NCBI RefSeq assembly: GCF_001623075.1
Contig: NZ_LMCF01000042.1
Coordinates: 1 to 64,000 of the forward strand
Length of the DNA: 64,000 nt
Source: Pseudovibrio sp. Ad37
GTDB lineage: Bacteria > Pseudomonadota > Alphaproteobacteria > Rhizobiales > Stappiaceae
Reading direction: 5' to 3'
The stretch's first letter is position 1. Every line of letters begins with the position of its first letter. The notes under the pieces are model-generated. The model was not told the DNA's origin, did not search any database, and worked only from the letters and a program-made list of their open reading frames with translations. A program made the translations under genes and the position numbers. This document shows positions 7,703-16,736 of this stretch, piece after piece.

Positions 7703-8413
7703 TTGCACGTTTTGCAAGCAGACAGAAACAGCTATGTGATAGCGGGGTCAAACAAGACCTATACGCTGGTGTTTGCGTCTTCATTAATGGTGCACCTGTT
7801 CGCCTACTGGGTGCTGGCCATCTCTCATTTGCCTCGTAGCTTTCGTGGAAGCCCGGTGAAAAGCATTGGTGTCGAACTCATTGGCACCGCTCTGTTTGAA
7901 CAACTCATCACGCCGCCAGTTCAACAAGAGCCACCAACGGCATCTCTCTCATCTGCTCCGCCGGAAGATGCAACCCCGCAACCTTTGCCGCCGCCAGTTG
8001 TGAGAGAGGAAATCATTCAAACGCCGCAACCTGTCATTGCGCAACACTTTCAGTTGGGCCGTTTACTGGACGCGCCTGAAAACAAAGAACTGAAAGAGTC
8101 GCTGGTTCTGTTTGATCCATCCGATCAGCGCGAGCAGCTGTGCAATTTGGAGGTGATGGAGCAAATCGAGTTATGGGATGAGAGCTTCAACCCGGAACGC
8201 GTGGTCGCCTTTGCCTACAAAGATCCTGTAGTGTTCGGCAACAGCGTCAGCGCAGATGGTGCAGCTTTCCGCAGCAAGCGTGATTGGTACCACCTCACCT
8301 ACAAATGCACCTACAACCCCACCACAAACCTCGTCACCGCCTTGGAATTGGGATGTGCGGCTGAGAGGAACGAAAAAGTACCACAAGGCTATTTTTTCTC
8401 CAGACAGCGATAA
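7703..8413 (+). pseudogene. DUF930 protein with TonB-like N-terminus, 3' end cut by the Tn3 transposon
   Basis: The N-terminus has one membrane segment (LVFASSLMVHLFAYWVLAIS) followed by a proline-rich linker (TPQPLPPPVVREE), as in TonB. The C-terminal DUF930 domain is evident from LDPSDQREQLCNLEVMEQI, NPERVVAFAYKDPV and GAAFRSKRDWYHLTYKC. From 8350 onward the reading frame runs into the transposon inverted repeat, adding about 21 foreign residues in place of the last DUF930 strand. No continuation of the gene is seen beyond the other transposon end, so the 3' part is lost. The start is uncertain: TTG at 7703 or GTG at 7736. DUF930 has no known biochemical role. Confidence 0.75.
8350..8387 (+). 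repeat. Left terminal inverted repeat of the Tn3-family transposon
   Basis: 38 bp beginning GGGATGTGCGGC and ending ACCACAAG, with the GAGAGGAACGAAAA block conserved in Tn3-family ends. It is identical to the right repeat; identity extends one further base inward. Confidence 0.95.
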
Positions 8414-8940
8414 ATCGTTGCCGGGTGGACGCCGAAAGTCCGCGCAACAGCACTGATTGATTTGCCCTGATGAACGAGATCACGGGCAATCTCTTTTTGC
8501 TCCGGACGCAATTTTTGTGGCCTGCCAAATGCCACGCCGCGGGCCATGGCAGCGTCACGCCCCTCTTGCGTCCGACTTAAAATCAAGGTGCGTTCGAACT
8601 CGGCAATACCGGAAAAAACTGTCATGATCATCTTTCCTGCGGGCGTTGTCGTATCCGCCCACGGTTCTTCAAGTGATTGTAATCCTGCTTGCTTTTCATT
8701 GATGATCTCGGTAACGCGCAACAGTTCAGAGGTGGAGCGGGCAAGGCGGTCCAGTCGCGTGACAACCAGCACATCGTCTTTCCGCAACTGACTTAGCAGC
8801 TTCTCCAGTTCCGGTCGGTTTAGGGCGGCGCCGGAAATTTTTTCTTCAAACAACATCTCACACCCGGCCTGTTCCAGCCGTTGAGCCTGTTGATCCAGGG
8901 TTTGTCCCTCTGTAGAAACGCGTGCGTATCCCAGTTTCAT
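8389..8940 (-). CDS. tnpR: Serine resolvase (Tn3-family TnpR)
   Basis: 183-residue site-specific recombinase of the resolvase/invertase family, which resolves cointegrates formed during replicative transposition. The N-terminal catalytic domain carries YARVSTEGQ with nucleophile Ser9, and VVTRLDRLARS with the active-site Arg residues; the long E helix (MIMTVFSGIAEFERTLILSR) follows. A C-terminal Hin-type helix-turn-helix (KSISAVARTFGVHPATIYR) binds res. The ATG at 8940 has AGAGGT upstream. The stop codon lies one base inside the left inverted repeat, so the gene fills the transposon end. It is divergent from tnpA. Confidence 0.95.
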   Translation of the reverse strand: MKLGYARVSTEGQTLDQQAQRLEQAGCEMLFEEKISGAALNRPELEKLLSQLRKDDVLVVTRLDRLARSTSELLRVTEIINEKQAGLQSLEEPWADTTTPAGKMIMTVFSGIAEFERTLILSRTQEGRDAAMARGVAFGRPQKLRPEQKEIARDLVHQGKSISAVARTFGVHPATIYRCLEKK

Positions 8941-9071
8941 GTGACCTCTTTTATGGGTGTGCGAAAGTCATTGCAAAACTGGCTGTTTTCGCACATATTT
9001 TTTGCAAAGGATTCTCTTTGATTTTCCTGTGAGCTCCGTGAGCCTCGCAAAACTTGTAAGATTTGCAAAAC
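8941..9071. promoter_or_regulatory. Putative res site and divergent promoters of tnpR/tnpA
   Basis: 131 bp spacer with the inverted pair TGTGCGAAA (8958-8966) / TTTCGCACA (8987-8995) and four further TTGCAAA/CGCAAAA half-site-like copies (8971, 9005, 9049, 9064). The position between resolvase and transposase genes is where Tn3-type res sites lie. Confidence 0.65.
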
Positions 9072-12000
9072 ATGCCCACCCGCCACCTTAACGATGATCT
9101 GCGTAACACCTTGGGGCGCTTTACTGCCGATCCGACACCTGAACAGTTGGCCAGATACTTTCATCTCGACCGCAGCGACCTTGATATCATTCGAACGCTT
9201 CGTGGTGACCGTAATCGTCTCGGATGCGCAATCCTGCTCTGTAGTGCCAGATTTCTTGGCATTTTTCCCAGAAGCAAAGAGGACGTCCCGCAAGGTGTTA
9301 TCGTTAGTTTGTGTGGGCAGCTGGATTGTACGCCTGACACAGACCTCTCCAGTTATTTCAACCGCAAAACTCAGACTTTTAAGCGGCATAGTTTTCTGGT
9401 GCGGGACAAATTTGGGTTCACCGAGTTTGGAAACAGCGGTTTTGCCTATTTCCGTTTGTGCCGCTGGCTTTATTCTCAGTACTGGAGCGGTGAAGATCAG
9501 CCTGGGCTTCTGGTTGAGCGGGCTGTTTCTTGGCTGGTTACAAACAAAATTCTGCTGCCCGGTATCTCCACTCTTGAAAGGCTGGTTGGCCACATCAGGG
9601 AACGAGCGCAGACCAGATTGTGGCACCGCCTGATTGCAGGGCTTACTAACGAGCAGCATCAGCGTATTGCAGCTTTGTTTCAAGAGAATGATCCGGCTGC
9701 CTTTGTCGCTTTGGATGCTTTGCGTACAGCTCCCAAAAAGCGGGCTTCTACGGAGTTCTTCCGCCATCTTGACAGACTTGATGCAGTCCGTGCCTTTGAT
9801 ATGCGACCAATCCCGCCCAAAGGTGTTCCAGCGGTCAGTCTTGAACGATTGGCTCGTGTTGCTCGTACCAGCAAGCCTTCTGCTATTGCCGCTTTGCAAG
9901 AGCCACGGCGCACCGCCACTGTTGCCGCTCTTTTTTACACTCTGGAGGCAACCGCGCAGGACGATGTTACTGAACTTGCCGAAGCCCTGCTGGCGGACCT
10001 GGTTCGTGATGCGGAAGCAGCCAACAACCGAACCAGATTGAGAAGTCTGCGTGATCTGGATGATGCAGCTCTTGTTTTGAGCGAAATGGCCCTTTTCGTC
10101 ATAAGCGAAAATCGTTTGCCGCTGAACGACTGGCAAGAAGTGTTGTTCGAAAATTTGCCTCGCTCTCAGATTGAAGAGGCAATGGGGAAAGTCGCTGCGA
10201 TTGCTCGACCTACCCCCTCCAGGCCTTATGATGAGTTGCGTTTGCGCTGGCGTCGAACTAGGCGTTTGTTTTTTAATATTACAACCCGCATTGAAACCGG
10301 ATCTGCACCAGGTGGAAAAGATCTCGCCAAAGCTGTTTCTTATCTTAAATCCAAGCAGGATTGGTCGAGGGCAACCATGCGAGATGCCCCAACCAGAGCT
10401 ATTCCAAAACCCTGGCGGCAATACGTACTGGATCAGAACGGCCAGGTAATTGACCCAAAGGCGTATGTGTTTGCTACTATTGACGCTTGGCGGAGCGCTC
10501 TTAAACGGCGCGATGTTTTTGCGAAGCCGGGTATTAGATATGGCGATCCTCGCCTTGGAATGCTTGAGGGATCCCGCTGGCAAGAAGCCAAAGCAATGGT
10601 TTGTCGTAGCCTGGGGCGCTCCTTTGACGCCACAACAGAGCTGAATAAGCTCTCCGACCTGCTTGATAAAGCCTATCGCCGCGTGGCTGATCGCGTCCCC
10701 AACAACCCCGATTTGCGCATTGAAAACTTGGAGGGGAAACCAAGGATTATTGTGACACCACTGGATCGATTGGAAGAGCCCGACAGCCTCAAAGAGCTTC
10801 GCCGGATGGTTCACGCCCTGGTGCCCAAAGCAGGTATTACCGATATCTTCCTTGAAGTCATGGCCCGTACCGGGTTTGCAAAAGCCTTTACTCACTTGAG
10901 CGAGCGTCAGGCCCGGGTAGAGGGTTTCGAAATCAGTCTGTGCGCCGCTTTGATTGCGCAGGGCTGCAATGTTGGTTTCGAACCCCTGATCCGCCCCGAT
11001 ATTCCAGCACTGCGTCGCAGCCGGCTGTCGTGGATCAGCCAGAACTTCATCCGTCCCGAAACCATAAGCGCTGCCAATGCACTTATCATTTCCGCTCACA
11101 CTCGGTTGCCAATCACAGCGCACTGGGGCTCGGGAGAAGTTGCCTCTGCAGACGGCATGCGCTTTGTCGCCCCATCCAGTGCGATCCATGCTGGACCTAA
11201 CCCCAAGTACTTCGGTCAGGTGCGGGGAATAACCTGGTACAATATGATCTCGGATCAATTCGGCGGTCTGGGAGCCACCGTAATTCCGGGAACCTTGCGC
11301 GACAGCCTTACAGTTCTTGCCCTTCAGCTCGAACAGGACAGTGAGCTGGAGCCACTGGAGGTCATGACAGATAGCGCGGCTTATTCCGATGCAATATTTG
11401 GGTTGTTTTGGTTGCTTGGCTACCAGTTCAGCCCGCGGCTGGCGGATATAGGTGGCGCCAAGCTGTGGCGTATCGATAAAAATGCCGATTACGGTCCCTT
11501 TGATGAGATTGCAGATGGCACTGTCAACCTTCAGCTTATCAGTGAAAACTGGGGGGATCTGATTAGATTGGCAGGATCGCTTAAGCTTGGTCACCTGAAA
11601 GCCGCCAGTGTTATGCGCATGCTGCAGATCAAGGATCGCCCGACCACTCTTGCCAAGGCCCTCTCTCAGCTTGGCCGGATCATCAAGACACTGCACATCC
11701 TGCGATATGTAGATGAACGGCCGTTTCGGCGGCGCATTCTGACCCAATTGAACCGTCAGGAACTGCGACATAAGCTTGGCCGTCGGATCCATCACGGTGA
11801 ACGGGGAGAAATCAGAAAACCCATGCGCCAGGGCCAGGAAGAGCAGCTTGGGGTTTTGGGGCTGGCCCTCAACGCCGTGACCCATTGGAATGCAATCTAT
11901 ATGCAGGAGGCCCTGCAATGCATCAGCAATCAAGGTATGAATGTCGACTCTGTTGATATCGCCCGCCTGTCTCCAATTTTCTGGCGTCACATCAATTTCC

Positions 12001-12089
12001 TCGGACGATATGAATTCGCCCTGCCGGAAAACGTCCGAAGAGGGGAACTTAGGCCTTTAAATGATCCTAGTTCCGAATACGACTTTTGA
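9072..12089 (+). CDS. tnpA: Tn3-family DDE transposase (TnpA)
   Basis: 1005 residues, the normal size for Tn3 transposases. An N-terminal DUF4158-type DNA-binding region (about residues 10-160) is followed by the C-terminal DDE catalytic domain: first Asp in VASADGMRFV, second in EVMTDSAAYSD, Glu in the helix GQEEQLGVLGLALNAVTHWN. It catalyses replicative transposition at the 38 bp ends. I prefer the ATG at 9072 to the TTG nine bases earlier. The gene has no visible frameshift and the ends are intact, so the element could still be mobile. A 1017-codon open frame on the opposite strand is a codon-usage shadow. Confidence 0.95.
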   Translation: MPTRHLNDDLRNTLGRFTADPTPEQLARYFHLDRSDLDIIRTLRGDRNRLGCAILLCSARFLGIFPRSKEDVPQGVIVSLCGQLDCTPDTDLSSYFNRKTQTFKRHSFLVRDKFGFTEFGNSGFAYFRLCRWLYSQYWSGEDQPGLLVERAVSWLVTNKILLPGISTLERLVGHIRERAQTRLWHRLIAGLTNEQHQRIAALFQENDPAAFVALDALRTAPKKRASTEFFRHLDRLDAVRAFDMRPIPPKGVPAVSLERLARVARTSKPSAIAALQEPRRTATVAALFYTLEATAQDDVTELAEALLADLVRDAEAANNRTRLRSLRDLDDAALVLSEMALFVISENRLPLNDWQEVLFENLPRSQIEEAMGKVAAIARPTPSRPYDELRLRWRRTRRLFFNITTRIETGSAPGGKDLAKAVSYLKSKQDWSRATMRDAPTRAIPKPWRQYVLDQNGQVIDPKAYVFATIDAWRSALKRRDVFAKPGIRYGDPRLGMLEGSRWQEAKAMVCRSLGRSFDATTELNKLSDLLDKAYRRVADRVPNNPDLRIENLEGKPRIIVTPLDRLEEPDSLKELRRMVHALVPKAGITDIFLEVMARTGFAKAFTHLSERQARVEGFEISLCAALIAQGCNVGFEPLIRPDIPALRRSRLSWISQNFIRPETISAANALIISAHTRLPITAHWGSGEVASADGMRFVAPSSAIHAGPNPKYFGQVRGITWYNMISDQFGGLGATVIPGTLRDSLTVLALQLEQDSELEPLEVMTDSAAYSDAIFGLFWLLGYQFSPRLADIGGAKLWRIDKNADYGPFDEIADGTVNLQLISENWGDLIRLAGSLKLGHLKAASVMRMLQIKDRPTTLAKALSQLGRIIKTLHILRYVDERPFRRRILTQLNRQELRHKLGRRIHHGERGEIRKPMRQGQEEQLGVLGLALNAVTHWNAIYMQEALQCISNQGMNVDSVDIARLSPIFWRHINFLGRYEFALPENVRRGELRPLNDPSSEYDF

Positions 12090-12104
12090 AAAGCCCAATC
12101 AATC

Positions 12105-12142
12105 CTTGTGGTACTTTTTCGTTCCTCTCAGCCGCACATCCC
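12105..12142 (-). repeat. Right terminal inverted repeat of the Tn3-family transposon
   Basis: Perfect reverse complement of 8350-8387, 15 bp after the tnpA stop. Confidence 0.95.
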
Positions 12143-12396
12143 TACCACTGAGCGACAGCTGCAAGATCTTTGGCCCTGAAGAAGACCCCGCCAATTCCCG
12201 TAACTTTCTCCATAGTAACTCCCCCCAATGATGACAGTGAGACCATACTCCTTAATTGCTTGGGACTTCGCAAGGCATAAGCTTCAAGGGCTGATCAGAG
12301 GATGATGGGGTTTGGAATGATCGTTTTAAGATAAACCGGCTCACCAGAACCCGAAGCAAGGCTTGTCAGGTTCTGGCGAGTGAGCAATGGTTGGAA
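12143..12396. other. Gap between transposon and korB
   Basis: No gene is seen and no leftover of the DUF930 gene. An inverted repeat CCAGAACC/GGTTCTGG around 12347-12379, just past the korB stop, may act as a weak terminator; it lacks a T tract. Confidence 0.5.
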
Positions 12397-13425
12397 TTAA
12401 GCAGCGTCTTCGCCCACATCCCATGTTTCTGATGCGCGCAGGGTTGCAGAAAGGCGGCCGAGTTTTTCGTTCATGCTCAGGGGCTTTTCTGGCAGGCCGA
12501 TGCGGCTGGCGGTGCCGAATTCGGTGGCTTGTTCGCGAAACAGGATGCCGAGGACGGTTGGTTCGCCGTCTTTCTCTCCCAGCTCAGCCAATGCAACGGC
12601 CAATGCGTGGTTGGTTTCGTCATGGACCAACAGGTCTGCTTCGGTCAGGCCGTCCTCTTCCAGTGAAACGATATCCAGTCCAAAGCCGCCGGGTTTTACG
12701 CGGATGCCTTTGTCTTTGTTGACGCCGAACACCATGGGCTGACCATGTTCCACCACGATAGTGTGGTCTGGCCCTTGCTTCTTATCCTTCAGGTGATCAA
12801 ACACACCGTCGTTGAAGATCACGCAATTCTGCAGCACTTCCACGAAGGCGGTGCCGTCAAAGTCGCGTGCCTCTTGCAAAATGGGGCCAAGCACTTTGGC
12901 CTGTGTGTCAATGCTGCGAGCGATGAACTTGGAGCCTGCCCCAATGGCAAAGCGAGCCGGGTTGAGTGGCATTTCCACTGTACCGCCCGGAGAACTCGGC
13001 GTGCGCATGCCCTTTTGCGAGGTTGGCGAGTACTGGCCTTTGGTCAGGCCGTAAATCTGATTGTTAAACAGCACGATCTGCATATCGAGATTTCGGCGCA
13101 GAGCGTGGAGCAGATGGTTGCCGCCGATGGACAGGCCGTCACCATCACCCGTGAACACCCACACATCCAGCTCAGGATTAGCAAGCTTTGCACCCGACGC
13201 AATGGCAGGTGCGCGGCCATGGATCGTGTGGAAGCCATAGGTTGCCATGTAGTATGGCAGGCGGGAGGAGCAGCCGATGCCGGAAACGCACAGGGTGTCT
13301 TCCAGCTTGGCGCCTGTGTCTGCCAGCATCTTGTGCAGGCTTTTCAAAACTGCGTAATCACCGCAGCCCGGGCACCAGCGAACATCGAGAGAACTGGCGA
13401 AATCTTTTGGTTTCAGGTCAGTCAT
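12397..13425 (-). CDS. korB: 2-oxoacid:ferredoxin oxidoreductase, beta subunit
   Basis: 342 residues, the thiamine-diphosphate-binding half of a 2-oxoacid:acceptor oxidoreductase (2-oxoglutarate type). WCPGCGDYAVL at the N-terminus holds two of the conserved Cys residues, and GDGDGLSIGGNHLLHALRRN is the TPP/Mg site. The enzyme decarboxylates a 2-oxo acid to acyl-CoA and passes electrons to ferredoxin. Its ATG overlaps the korA stop in an ATGA, so translation is coupled. No separate ferredoxin-like delta subunit is adjacent, which matches the two-subunit alpha(gamma)-beta type. Substrate choice (2-oxoglutarate, 2-oxobutyrate or branched) cannot be fixed from sequence alone. Confidence 0.92.
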   Translation of the reverse strand: MTDLKPKDFASSLDVRWCPGCGDYAVLKSLHKMLADTGAKLEDTLCVSGIGCSSRLPYYMATYGFHTIHGRAPAIASGAKLANPELDVWVFTGDGDGLSIGGNHLLHALRRNLDMQIVLFNNQIYGLTKGQYSPTSQKGMRTPSSPGGTVEMPLNPARFAIGAGSKFIARSIDTQAKVLGPILQEARDFDGTAFVEVLQNCVIFNDGVFDHLKDKKQGPDHTIVVEHGQPMVFGVNKDKGIRVKPGGFGLDIVSLEEDGLTEADLLVHDETNHALAVALAELGEKDGEPTVLGILFREQATEFGTASRIGLPEKPLSMNEKLGRLSATLRASETWDVGEDAA

Positions 13426-15317
13426 GATGAAGCTCCCAGCGCGTCCTCAATGATTTTGGCGATTTCGCGGACGAGGAATGGACGTCCCTTCACGCAGGAA
13501 ACGCTCTCAACCGGAACATCCATCTGGCTGCGCAGCACTGTTGCCAGTTGGCCGTTGTTCATTTCTGGAATGATCACCCGATCAAACCCCGAGAGCAGCT
13601 CCTCCAGATTGGGCGGCAAAGGCCAGAGGTGGCGCAGGTGAATGTGGGAGACGGACTTGCCTTCCAGTTCTGCACGGCGGGCCGCCACGCGGATTGGCCC
13701 CCAGCTGGAGCCCCAGCCAAGCAAAGCCAGTTTGCCGGTGGCCTCTCCGGATTCCACATGCTGCGGCGGAATGCTCTTGGCAATTGCCTCCAGCTTCTGC
13801 GCCCGGATCTGGGTCATGAGCTGGTGGTTTTCGCCGTCATACGAGATGTTGCCACTGCCTGCCTGCTTCTCCAGTCCGCCAATGCGGTGCATCAGGTCAG
13901 CAGTGCCCGGGACAGCCCATGGGCGGGCCATGGTGTCGGGATCGTGATCATAGGGCAGGAAACCCTCTGGATCTGTGGCTTTCTTGACCGGGAATGGAGC
14001 ATAGGCTGGATCACTGAAGTCCGGCAGTTTCCATGGGGCACTGGCATTGGCTATGTAGCCATCAGAAAGCACCATGAGCGGTGTCATGTGTCTGGTCGCG
14101 AGCTTGGCTGCTTCCACGCCCATGTCAAAGCATTCACCCGGATGGGCTGGTGCGATGACAGGCAGCGGTGCATCCCCGTTGCGGCCCCAGATGGCCTGAA
14201 ACAGATCGGACTGCTCCGTCTTGGTTGGCAGGCCAGTGGAAGGACCGCCGCGCTGGACGTTGACAATTACCAGAGGCAGCTCTGTCATGATAGCAAGGCC
14301 GATGGCTTCCGTCTTCAACGCAATGCCGGGACCAGAAGAGCCCGTGACGCCCAGATGTCCGGCGTAGGATGCTCCGATGGCAGCGCAGATGGCGGCAATT
14401 TCATCTTCCGCCTGAAACGAAATCGCACCCAGCTCCTTCAACTTTGCCACTGTGTGCAGCAGCGGAGAGGCTGGCGTGATTGGGTAGGAGCCGTAAAACA
14501 GCTCAAGATCAGCAAGGGTGGCGCCAGCATAAAGGCCATAGGCCATGCCTTCATTGCCATTGATGGAGCGGTACTCGCCTTCCATCAATGGGGCTGGTTG
14601 AATGCGGTAGCGGGACACATCCGGCGGCAGATCGGTGACTTCTCCGTAAAGATGACCTGCCTGCAATGCCATGATGTTGGCTTTGGCCACATCGGGCTTT
14701 TTGTGGAACTTCTGCTCGATCCAATGCTCAACATCTGCAGTAGAGCGCTCGAACAGCCACAGGACCAGACCAAGGGTCCACATGTTCTTACTGCGCCGCG
14801 CATCCTTGGCGGACAGGCCCGTTTCCTTCAGTGCCTTTTCTGTGTTGCTGGTGATCTCCAGCGGCAGCACGCGGAAGCTGGAGAGCGACCCATCTTCTAG
14901 CGGATTGGCGGAAAAACCTGCTTTGGTGATGGCGCGCTCGGTAAAGGCATCCATATCGATGATCAACAGACCGTTCTGCTTCACACCTTCCAGATACTTG
15001 CGCAGGGCTGCCGGGTTCAGCGCCACCAACGCGTCGGTTTCATCACCAAACGTGTCCACTTCGGTGTGGCCGATGTTGAGGGAATAGGCTGAGACACCGT
15101 AGATCGTACCGCTTGGTGCGCGTATATCCGCCGGAAAATCCGGGAAGGTTGCAATGTCATTGCCAAATCTGGCAGCACTTTCAGCCAGCCGCGTGCCCGT
15201 CATCTGAATGCCGTCGCCCGAGTCTCCGGCAAAGCGGACGCGCACATAGTCGACCTCCGGTTGCTGGGAGACAGGAAGCTCACGCGTTGTTGTGCTGTGT
15301 TCCAGTCCGTTCTGCAT
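13422..15317 (-). CDS. korA: 2-oxoacid:ferredoxin oxidoreductase, fused gamma-alpha subunit
   Basis: 631 residues. The N-terminal about 200 residues are the gamma domain (VRFAGDSGDGIQMTGTRLAE, then FPAD and APSGTIYG); the rest is the alpha domain with YGSYPITPASPLLHTVAK, EDEIAAICAAIGASYAG and the conserved VNVQRGGPSTGLPTKTEQSD loop. Together with korB it forms the acyl-CoA-generating complex. The ATG at 15317 is preceded by TTGGAG eight bases upstream; the longer frame starts at that TTG and is unlikely. It is first in a two-gene operon. The upstream 400 bp would hold its promoter. Confidence 0.92.
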   Translation of the reverse strand: MQNGLEHSTTTRELPVSQQPEVDYVRVRFAGDSGDGIQMTGTRLAESAARFGNDIATFPDFPADIRAPSGTIYGVSAYSLNIGHTEVDTFGDETDALVALNPAALRKYLEGVKQNGLLIIDMDAFTERAITKAGFSANPLEDGSLSSFRVLPLEITSNTEKALKETGLSAKDARRSKNMWTLGLVLWLFERSTADVEHWIEQKFHKKPDVAKANIMALQAGHLYGEVTDLPPDVSRYRIQPAPLMEGEYRSINGNEGMAYGLYAGATLADLELFYGSYPITPASPLLHTVAKLKELGAISFQAEDEIAAICAAIGASYAGHLGVTGSSGPGIALKTEAIGLAIMTELPLVIVNVQRGGPSTGLPTKTEQSDLFQAIWGRNGDAPLPVIAPAHPGECFDMGVEAAKLATRHMTPLMVLSDGYIANASAPWKLPDFSDPAYAPFPVKKATDPEGFLPYDHDPDTMARPWAVPGTADLMHRIGGLEKQAGSGNISYDGENHQLMTQIRAQKLEAIAKSIPPQHVESGEATGKLALLGWGSSWGPIRVAARRAELEGKSVSHIHLRHLWPLPPNLEELLSGFDRVIIPEMNNGQLATVLRSQMDVPVESVSCVKGRPFLVREIAKIIEDALGASS

Positions 15318-15722
15318 AATCGGCTCCAAAATACTGGCAGCGGCAGTGGCAGAAATCTCGTCTGTTCTTTTGCCCCTCAGGACATTGCCAATCAGCTAAG
15401 CCAGAATACCCACTTCTCTGTGGCTTTTTGTAGCCTGTAATAGCAGGAATGGAGTTGCGACCCGTTAACGCAGCCCGCTGGTAATTGGTCGAACAGCCCT
15501 CAGCAGTTGTACCGATCTTGGTGGTTCCGGCCTCATGTTTTGCCCTGTATCCCGTCCATTCTCGTTCTGCACCCTGACAGATTTAAGTTTGGCGTCATCT
15601 GCGAGTCATTTGGCGCGATTTGGCTTTGAACCGATCCAACCGCATCCCTAGTTTGACAGAGACGAAGAATAACAAGCGAGTTTCCAAGGAAGATATCTCG
15701 CGTAAGGTTTCAGGAGTTTCTC
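15318..15722. other. 405 bp divergent intergenic region korA / SDR
   Basis: No gene is supported. It must hold the promoters of korAB (minus strand) and the SDR gene (plus strand, AGGAG just before its ATG). I see no clear operator. Confidence 0.5.
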
Positions 15723-16535
15723 ATGTCCAACACTATTCTCATCACAGGCGCGTCCTCTGGCATTGGCAAGGTCACCGCACAGTCCTTTCACGACAAAGGC
15801 TGGAACGTGATTGCAACCATGCGCCAGCCCGAAAAAGAAGAGGAGCTGACGCAGCTTGATAATACTCTTGTGACCCGTCTGGATGTGACGGATGAAGCTT
15901 CCATTGAAACGGCTGTTGCTGAGGGCATCGCGCGCTTTGGCAAAATTGACGTGCTGCTCAACAACGCCGGGTATGGCGCTTATGGCCCGCTGGAGGCCTT
16001 TTCCATGGAGAAAGTACGCCGCCAGTTTGAAACCAACGTCATCGGCCTGATTGCCGTGACAAAAGGTGTCCTGCCCCACCTTCGCGCCAACAAATCCGGT
16101 ACGATTGTGAACATTTCGTCCATCGGCGGCCAGATGACCTTCCCGCTCGGCGCGCTGTATCACGGCACGAAGTTTGCGGTTGAAGGCATTTCAGAGGCGC
16201 TTCACTTTGAACTGGAGGCTGCTGACATCAAGATGAAGATTGTTGAACCCGGAATGATCAGCACCGATTTCGCCGGTCGTTCTTTCGACTTCACCAATGA
16301 CGAGAGCATGACGGAATACCAGGGTGTTGTGCAAGCGCTGTTTGGAGCCATGAACGGAGGCATGCAGCCTTCCGCACCAAGCGTTGTGGCAGACGTCATC
16401 TATACCGCTGTCACGGACGGCACCGATACCCTGCGCTATCGTGCGGGCGCGGACGCCGTCCAGTTTCTCGACAACCGCAAAGCATTGGATGATGCAACAT
16501 TCATCGGCGGACTAAAGGAACAGCTTGGCCTTTAG
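15723..16535 (+). CDS. Classical short-chain dehydrogenase/reductase
   Basis: 270-residue SDR. It has the NAD(P)-binding motif ILITGASSGIGKVTA at residues 5-19, the NNAGYG motif near 80, catalytic Ser in VNISSIGG and the YHGTK catalytic Tyr/Lys pair near residue 148, so it should be an active oxidoreductase. The Arg-rich context after strand 2 (ATMRQPEKEE) hints at NADPH. AGGAG lies 6 bases before the ATG. It is monocistronic, with a terminator at 16576-16606. The substrate is unknown. Confidence 0.92.
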   Translation: MSNTILITGASSGIGKVTAQSFHDKGWNVIATMRQPEKEEELTQLDNTLVTRLDVTDEASIETAVAEGIARFGKIDVLLNNAGYGAYGPLEAFSMEKVRRQFETNVIGLIAVTKGVLPHLRANKSGTIVNISSIGGQMTFPLGALYHGTKFAVEGISEALHFELEAADIKMKIVEPGMISTDFAGRSFDFTNDESMTEYQGVVQALFGAMNGGMQPSAPSVVADVIYTAVTDGTDTLRYRAGADAVQFLDNRKALDDATFIGGLKEQLGL

Positions 16536-16575
16536 GGGCTGATTGTACCATTCCCCCAACAGTACAATTTGAAAG

Positions 16576-16606
16576 CAGAGGATGCGGCGGTGTCCTCTGT
16601 TTTTTG
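16576..16606 (+). terminator. Terminator after the SDR gene
   Basis: Stem CAGAGGA/TCCTCTG with a 10-base loop, followed by TTTTTTG. Confidence 0.75.
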
Positions 16607-16736
16607 TTTGAAGCTTCTGAGGCCAGCTGAGACTGCTGCAGGTCAGGCACAGGAAAAATTGTCGTGGCTCTTAACGGTCAATGCGTGTAGGTTTGCCGCA
16701 GTCTTTTTTCTTTAAGTCTTGCTTCCTCAGGTTTTC

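Larger units (their letters stand above)
8350..12142. mobile_element. Tn3-family transposon, 3793 bp, cryptic
   Basis: Bounded by identical 38 bp inverted repeats and holding only a serine resolvase and a divergent DDE transposase with a res-like spacer between, the classic Tn3-type core. There is no passenger gene. The five bases outside each end (GAATT left, TACCA right) do not match, so the expected 5 bp target duplication is absent, and the disrupted DUF930 gene does not resume on the right. This suggests that an adjacent deletion or inversion followed insertion. Confidence 0.93.

Noticed and set aside
8937-11990. 1017-codon open frame opposite to the Tn3 transposase gene
   Set aside because: It is fully antisense to an unmistakable tnpA, reads as low-similarity sequence with no family motifs, and has no ribosome site.
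13548-14900. 450-codon open frame opposite to korA, and a 298-codon one opposite to korB
   Set aside because: Shadows of the korA/korB codon pattern; rich in His, Cys, Trp and without domain features.
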